In this document: piece by piece, positions 5,101 to 9,636 of the stretch
Position numbering within the stretch: position 1 is the stretch's first letter
Layout: every line of letters begins with the position of its first letter
Assembly (NCBI GenBank): GCA_015490055.1
Contig: WFYP01000261.1
Coordinates: 1-9,636 of the forward strand
Direction: 5' to 3'
Source: Nitratifractor sp.
GTDB lineage: Bacteria; Campylobacterota; Campylobacteria; Campylobacterales; Sulfurovaceae
DNA: 9,636 nt
Notes under the pieces: generated by a model
Database searches by the model: none
Told to the model about the DNA's origin: nothing
What the model saw: only the letters and a program-made list of their open reading frames with translations
Program-made: the position numbers and the translations under genes

Positions 5101-8076
5101 ATGAATCAGGCAGCACTTTTTGAATTTATAAAGAGTAAAAATAGTACAAAAATTTTAGTAGTAGCCGATGAAAAAGAGGCAAAGCAAGCAAAAGTTGTGT
5201 ATGAGTATTTAGATAAAAAAGCTTTTATACTGCCAGATATTAGGCTACTGCCAGGTGACGATACACGAAGTTATTTAACTGATATATCTAAAGCTTTTAC
5301 TGCTTTAAAAGAGTTTCATAAATATGGCTCGGCAACGCTTATTGCACCTTTTAGAACACTAACTTTTCCTCTGCCAAAGGCTGAGTATTTAAAAAGCTTA
5401 ACTATAGATTTTGGCGATAATTTAAATTTAGAAGAGTTAAAACAAAAGCTTTATCATTGGGGGTATAACTTTGTAGATGTTGTATCTGCTCCAACAGAGG
5501 TTAGTTTTCGTGGTGATATTATCGATATTTTTCCAAGCAATTTAGAGAGTGCGGTTAGAATTTCGCTTTTTGATAGTGAAGTAGAAGAGCTTAGACATTT
5601 TGATGTATCGACTCAAAAGCGAGAAAAAGAGGAGTTAGATAGTATAGAGATAGCACCAGCATTTTTGGCTCTAAATGCTGAAGAGTTCGAGAGTTTGCAA
5701 GATAGAGTAGAGCGTTGCCCATATGAGAGTTTTGTAAAAGATGTAGTCTCTTTAGGGCTTTGGACTTTGGCTAATTTGGCACAAAACTATTTAAAAGAGT
5801 ACGAGCATTTGCTAGCTAGAACTTCATTAATAGGTGAAATAGAGGAGTTTTACTCTCTAAATAGCGAGTCTGCTCCATTAATCGATAAGAGTAGCTTTGG
5901 CACAAAAACTCTAAGCGAGCCAAAAGAGTATAGAGAGTTAGAAGTTATAAATATAAACAAAATCATAGAGAGCCATAAGAGCAAAAAAATTACTATAATT
6001 TCAAGAAACGAAAGCCAAGTTCGAGCTAGCTCGTTGCCTAATTTAAGCGAGCTAGAGTTTAAATATATAGATGGCATTTTAAATATTGCAAGCGAAAAAG
6101 AGCTAATTCTTTCACTAAACAAAGAGCAAAAACGCAAGCGAGTAAAAAAGCCAACCTTAATATTAGACGAAATTAAAATAGGCGAGTATGTAGTACACGA
6201 AAATTATGGTGTTGGTGTATTTAAGGGCATTGAAAAACGCGAAGTATTGGGGCGATTTAGAGAGTTTGTATCATTGGAGTACCAAGGCGAAGATATGCTC
6301 TATATTCCAGTAGAGAATTTGGAAGTAATCGACAGATATGTAGCATCTAGCGGAACTCTGCCAGCACTTGATAGGCTAGGAAAAGCTAGCTTTGCAAAGT
6401 TAAAGAGCAAAGTAAAAGAGAAACTATTTGCCATAGCACGCCAACTTATGGAGATAAGTGCCAAAAGAGCCCTGCAAAAGGGTATAAAAATTGTAGTCGA
6501 TAGAAACTTACAACAAGCCTTTTTAAACGATGCCGGTTTTACCCACACAGCCGACCAATTAAGAGCGATAGAAGATATGCTAGATGAGTTAAGTAGTGGG
6601 CGAATAATGGATAGACTCTTAAGTGCCGATGTTGGCTTTGGCAAAACCGAAGTAGCGATGAATGCACTATTTGCAGTAGTTAAAAATGGCTACCAAGGAG
6701 CAATAATAGCACCTACAACCCTGCTAAGTAGCCAACACTTCAAAAGCTTAAAAGAGCGACTTGAAAAGTGGGATATAAAGGTTGGCAAGTTAGATAGATT
6801 TACCACCCCAAAAAATAAAAAAGCAGTAATAGAGGGCTTAGCAAACGGAGAGCTAGATGTTGTAGTTGGCACGCACGCCCTACTAGGAACTAAATTTAAA
6901 AACCTAGCCTTAGTTGTAATAGACGAAGAGCATAAATTCGGAGTAAAGCAAAAAGAGGCACTAAAAGAGCTAACAATAAACACACATTTGCTTAGTATGT
7001 CTGCAACCCCAATTCCACGCTCGCTGAATATGGCAATGTCGCAGATAAAAACATTTAGCGAAATATTTACCCCACCAGTTAGCCGAAAAGGTGTAAGAAC
7101 ATTTGTTAAAAATTACGACATAAAATCGGTAGCCGAAACGATACGAAGAGAGATAAGACGCGGTGGGCAAGTGTTTTATGTATATAATTCAATCGCCGCA
7201 ATCGAAGATAAAAAACGAGCCCTGCTAGAGGAGATGCCAGATTTACGCCTAACAGTTCTGCACTCTAAAATCTCAGCCGCCGTAACCGAAAAAGAGATGC
7301 TAAAATTCGAGAAAGGCGAATACGATGTACTGCTAAGTACCTCAATAGTAGAATCAGGCATACATATGCCAAATGCCAACACAATAATAATAGACGGAGC
7401 CCAAAACTTCGGAATTGCCGACTTGCACCAACTTAGAGGGCGAGTAGGGCGAGGAAATGTAGAGGGCTACTGCTACTACTTTGTAAGCAACAAAGAGGAG
7501 CTAAAAGATAACGCCAAAAAACGCCTGCTAGCCCTAGAGAGCCACAGTGACTTAGGAAGCGGAGCCGTACTAGCAATGCACGATTTAGAGATACGCGGAG
7601 GCGGAAACCTAATAGGCGAAGCCCAAAGCGGACACATTAAACAAATTGGCTACTCGCTATACTTAAAAATGCTAGAAGACGCTATAAGAACCCTAAGCGG
7701 AAAAGCCGAAGAGAGCAAAGGCGTAGAGCTAAAACTATCAGTAGATGCCTACTTGAGCGACGAGCTTATAACCGAAGACCGCCTACGCCTAGAACTATAC
7801 CGTCGATTATCGCAATGTGCCAGCATACAAGAGGTATATGAAATAGAAGAAGAGATAGAAGACCGCTTCGGTAAGCTAGATAAAATGACAAAACAATTTA
7901 TAGATTTAATGGTAGTAAAAGTTTTAGCTAATGAAAAAAATATTAAAAAAGTCTCTAGCTACGAGCAGAGGGTTTTTGTTGAATTTAATGACGATAAAGA
8001 GAGAGTTATACTAAACTCTCCTACTAAAGATAGCGATGATATTATTGCTACCGCTTTGGAGTATTTGCGGGGGTAG
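5101..8076 (+). CDS. mfd: Transcription-repair coupling factor Mfd
   Basis: Mfd uses ATP to push stalled RNA polymerase off damaged DNA and recruits UvrA, coupling transcription to nucleotide excision repair. The 991-residue protein shows, in order, a UvrB-like N-terminal region with RGDIIDIFP (137-145) and a CarD-like RNA-polymerase-interacting domain around 356-420 (GEYVVHENYGVGVF from 361). Next are Walker A GFGKTE (512-517), DEEH (608-611), SATPIPR (634-640), STSIVESGIHMPN (from 746), QLRGRVGR (777-784), and a C-terminal TRCF domain from about 879. It is shorter than the E. coli protein, mostly in the N-terminal part. The ATG has an AAAGG site and its own promoter upstream. Codon choice is split: alanine is GCC in 1 of 17 cases in residues 1-220, 13 of 15 in 701-920, and 0 of 3 after 930. 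Confidence 0.98.
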   Translation: MNQAALFEFIKSKNSTKILVVADEKEAKQAKVVYEYLDKKAFILPDIRLLPGDDTRSYLTDISKAFTALKEFHKYGSATLIAPFRTLTFPLPKAEYLKSLTIDFGDNLNLEELKQKLYHWGYNFVDVVSAPTEVSFRGDIIDIFPSNLESAVRISLFDSEVEELRHFDVSTQKREKEELDSIEIAPAFLALNAEEFESLQDRVERCPYESFVKDVVSLGLWTLANLAQNYLKEYEHLLARTSLIGEIEEFYSLNSESAPLIDKSSFGTKTLSEPKEYRELEVININKIIESHKSKKITIISRNESQVRASSLPNLSELEFKYIDGILNIASEKELILSLNKEQKRKRVKKPTLILDEIKIGEYVVHENYGVGVFKGIEKREVLGRFREFVSLEYQGEDMLYIPVENLEVIDRYVASSGTLPALDRLGKASFAKLKSKVKEKLFAIARQLMEISAKRALQKGIKIVVDRNLQQAFLNDAGFTHTADQLRAIEDMLDELSSGRIMDRLLSADVGFGKTEVAMNALFAVVKNGYQGAIIAPTTLLSSQHFKSLKERLEKWDIKVGKLDRFTTPKNKKAVIEGLANGELDVVVGTHALLGTKFKNLALVVIDEEHKFGVKQKEALKELTINTHLLSMSATPIPRSLNMAMSQIKTFSEIFTPPVSRKGVRTFVKNYDIKSVAETIRREIRRGGQVFYVYNSIAAIEDKKRALLEEMPDLRLTVLHSKISAAVTEKEMLKFEKGEYDVLLSTSIVESGIHMPNANTIIIDGAQNFGIADLHQLRGRVGRGNVEGYCYYFVSNKEELKDNAKKRLLALESHSDLGSGAVLAMHDLEIRGGGNLIGEAQSGHIKQIGYSLYLKMLEDAIRTLSGKAEESKGVELKLSVDAYLSDELITEDRLRLELYRRLSQCASIQEVYEIEEEIEDRFGKLDKMTKQFIDLMVVKVLANEKNIKKVSSYEQRVFVEFNDDKERVILNSPTKDSDDIIATALEYLRG

Positions 8077-8102
8077 GTTTATTGCTTTTGATGTTGAGGA
8101 TA

Positions 8103-8127
8103 TGTGCCAAAATGCAATTTTGGCACA
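8103..8127. repeat. Perfect 11-bp hairpin between mfd and the Sel1 gene
   Basis: TGTGCCAAAAT (8103-8113) pairs fully with ATTTTGGCACA (8117-8127) around a GCA loop. It could end mfd transcription or shape the leader of the next gene, but no T-run follows on either strand, so intrinsic termination is doubtful. Its 15-base core (8108-8122) recurs in inverted orientation after the Sel1 gene. Confidence 0.7.
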
Positions 8128-8155
8128 AGGTAAAGTTAATATATTAGGGGATTAA

Positions 8156-9466
8156 GTGAAAATATTAATATTTGTAATATCTATATTTGGTTTACTAAGT
8201 GCAAATTATATAGATGATGTTAAAAAAGAGTGCAATAGTGGTATTTCGTATGAATGTTATAATCTTGGAGCATATTTTCACAATGGACAAGGGGTAAAAC
8301 AGGATTATTTAAGAGCTATTAAATATTTTAAGAAAGCATGTTATAGTGGTTTAGAACTTGGTTGTTCAGATGCTGGAGCAATGTATTATAAAGGTGAAGG
8401 TGTTAAAAAAGATTATAAAAAAGCAAAAGAATTTTATGAAAAAGCATGTAATAATGGTTGGTCTCAAGGATGCTATAATTTAGGTTTATTGTATCTTAAA
8501 GGGGAGGGTGTTAAAAAAGATTACAAAAAAGCGAAAGAGTTGTTGAATAAATCTTGTGATGATGGATTGGTTTTAAGTTGCTATAATATAGGTCTTATGT
8601 ATGAAAAAGGAGAAGGTGTAGAACAAAACTATACAAGGGCAAAAGATATATTTACTAAAGCATGCAAAGCAGGAAATGTAGGTAGTTGCTTAAGTCTTGG
8701 TTTTATGTACTATAAAAGTTTAGGAGTAAAACAAGATTTTAAAAAAGCTAAAGACTTATTTACTAAAGCATGTATGGGAAGCTCACATATAGGGTGTTAC
8801 AACTTAGGTAATATATATCTTTTAGGAAAAGGAGTAAAAAAAGATATTACTAAAGCAAAATATTTTCTTACTGAAGCTTGCAACAATGGTATATATGATA
8901 GTTGCTATAATCTTGCAATACTGTATAGTTCCAAAACAAGTATCAAGAAAAATTATTCTACAATAATAGAGTTATATAATAAGGTGTGTACTGGAGGGAA
9001 TAATTCTGCTTGTTATAATTTAGGTATAATATATTTAAAAGGAATACTAGTAAATAAAGATTATCTAAAAGCTAAAGATTTTTTCAGTAAAGCTTGTGAT
9101 AATGACGATGTAGCAGCATGCCATAATTTAGGTTTAATGTATTTTAATGGAAAAGGAGTAGAGCAGAATTTTCTTAAATCAAAAAAATTGTTTTCTAAAG
9201 CTTGTAAAGGTGGTGATTTTGGTAGTTGTCATAATTTAGGAGTTATGTACAAATATGGGATAGCAGTTAAACAAGATTATAATAAAGTTCAAGAGTTATA
9301 TACTAAAGCTTGCAATGGAGGGAAAAGCAAACCTTGTTATCAATTAGGTGTTATATACAAAGAAGGTAAATTTTTAAAAAAAGATATTGTTAAAGCAAAA
9401 AAGTTCTTTAAGAAAGCTTGTGACAGTGGTAATATGAGAGCATGTAAGGAACTTTATTTGCCATAG
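8156..9466 (+). CDS. Secreted cysteine-paired Sel1-repeat protein (Hcp-like)
   Basis: A 436-residue protein with a hydrophobic N-terminal signal (about 1-16) and then an array of Sel1-like helical repeats from Cys26 to the end. There are eleven full repeats of exactly 36 residues plus a final half. Each begins with a Cys pair spaced C-x7-C, then a motif like YNLGxxYxxGxGVxxDYxKAKxxFxKA. This matches the Helicobacter cysteine-rich (Hcp) family, whose repeats carry one disulfide each. A periplasmic or secreted location is therefore likely, with protein or peptidoglycan binding as the usual guess; the partner is unknown. Repeats 7, 8, 10 and 11 have lost parts of the GxGV turn. The GTG start follows AGGGGA (8146-8151) by 4 bases. 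Codons favour GAA and AT-rich choices more than leuS does, which hints at a separate history. Confidence 0.9.
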   Translation: MKILIFVISIFGLLSANYIDDVKKECNSGISYECYNLGAYFHNGQGVKQDYLRAIKYFKKACYSGLELGCSDAGAMYYKGEGVKKDYKKAKEFYEKACNNGWSQGCYNLGLLYLKGEGVKKDYKKAKELLNKSCDDGLVLSCYNIGLMYEKGEGVEQNYTRAKDIFTKACKAGNVGSCLSLGFMYYKSLGVKQDFKKAKDLFTKACMGSSHIGCYNLGNIYLLGKGVKKDITKAKYFLTEACNNGIYDSCYNLAILYSSKTSIKKNYSTIIELYNKVCTGGNNSACYNLGIIYLKGILVNKDYLKAKDFFSKACDNDDVAACHNLGLMYFNGKGVEQNFLKSKKLFSKACKGGDFGSCHNLGVMYKYGIAVKQDYNKVQELYTKACNGGKSKPCYQLGVIYKEGKFLKKDIVKAKKFFKKACDSGNMRACKELYLP

Positions 9467-9495
9467 TTCACCTAGTTGTTAATTTTATCTCGTTG

Positions 9496-9510
9496 CAAAA
9501 TTGCATTTTG
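9496..9510. repeat. Small inverted repeat after the Sel1 gene
   Basis: CAAAAT (9496-9501) pairs with ATTTTG (9505-9510) around TGC. The 15 bases are the exact reverse complement of the core of the hairpin upstream of the Sel1 gene (8108-8122). The stem is AT-rich and weak, so a terminator role is unlikely on its own. Confidence 0.5.
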
Positions 9511-9568
9511 TAATGCATACATTTAAGTATATACTTTTTCTTCTTAATTATTAGGGTAGTATAGACTT

Positions 9569-9611
9569 CTCTCTTCATTTTTTTTCTCAAAGAGAGTGAT
9601 GGCTAAAGCCA
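9569..9611. other. Hairpin-forming tail sequence at the window end
   Basis: CTCTCTT (9569-9575) can pair with AAGAGAG (9590-9596) across a T-rich loop, and TGGCT (9600-9604) pairs with AGCCA (9607-9611). An AAGAGAAAAAA run closes the window; on the minus strand it reads as a T-run. This may belong to an element or terminator completed outside the window. No gene is visible between 9467 and 9636. Confidence 0.3.
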
Positions 9612-9636
9612 CCGCTTCGCTTCACAAGAGAAAAAA

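Noticed and set aside
8103..8127. Intrinsic terminator of mfd
   Set aside because: The stem is perfect but no T-run follows on either strand, so I list it only as a hairpin.

Overview
The window looks like chromosomal DNA from an AT-rich member of the Campylobacterota (Epsilonproteobacteria). The gene set leuS, lptE, folC and mfd on one strand resembles what I recall around leuS, folC and mfd in Campylobacter jejuni. Overlapping or tightly spaced genes and promoters with a clear TATAAT -10 but a weak -35 also fit. The genus cannot be fixed from sequence alone.

Layout. Positions 1-631 form a long imperfect inverted repeat. Its right arm holds the leuS promoter and the first 113 bases of the complete leuS gene (519-2951, +). 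Its left arm holds a diverged mirror copy of the same promoter and the same 113 coding bases on the minus strand, running off the window edge. The window therefore opens with the 5' end of a second leuS, head-to-head with the first. The repeat is centred on a TTCG-loop hairpin. The left arm carries an extra ~107-bp segment with inverted ends. After leuS come lptE (outer-membrane LPS assembly lipoprotein) and folC (folate synthesis), with an 8-bp gap and then an overlap. This suggests one operon.

The folC-mfd gap (4791-5100) is a patchwork of repeats: two blocks of 7-bp tandem units (consensus GATNTRG), a short element between them, and a ~106-bp segment bounded by GGGCAGAC/GTCTGCCC that contains two hairpins. 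The first repeat block supplies the folC stop codon. The mfd promoter follows (TTGGCA, 17 bp, TATAAT). mfd (5101-8076) encodes the transcription-repair coupling factor. Its codon choice changes sharply inside the gene, which suggests a mosaic history.

A 79-bp gap with a perfect 11-bp hairpin leads to a secreted, cysteine-paired Sel1-repeat protein of the Hcp type (8156-9466) with eleven and a half 36-residue repeats. Inverted copies of a 15-base word lie on either side of it. The last 170 bases hold only hairpin-like sequence.

The leuS-lptE-folC-mfd stretch is ordinary housekeeping: tRNA charging, envelope assembly, folate metabolism and DNA repair. The points most worth checking are the duplicated head-to-head leuS start and the codon switch in mfd. 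I found no tRNA, rRNA, CRISPR array, transposase or phage gene.
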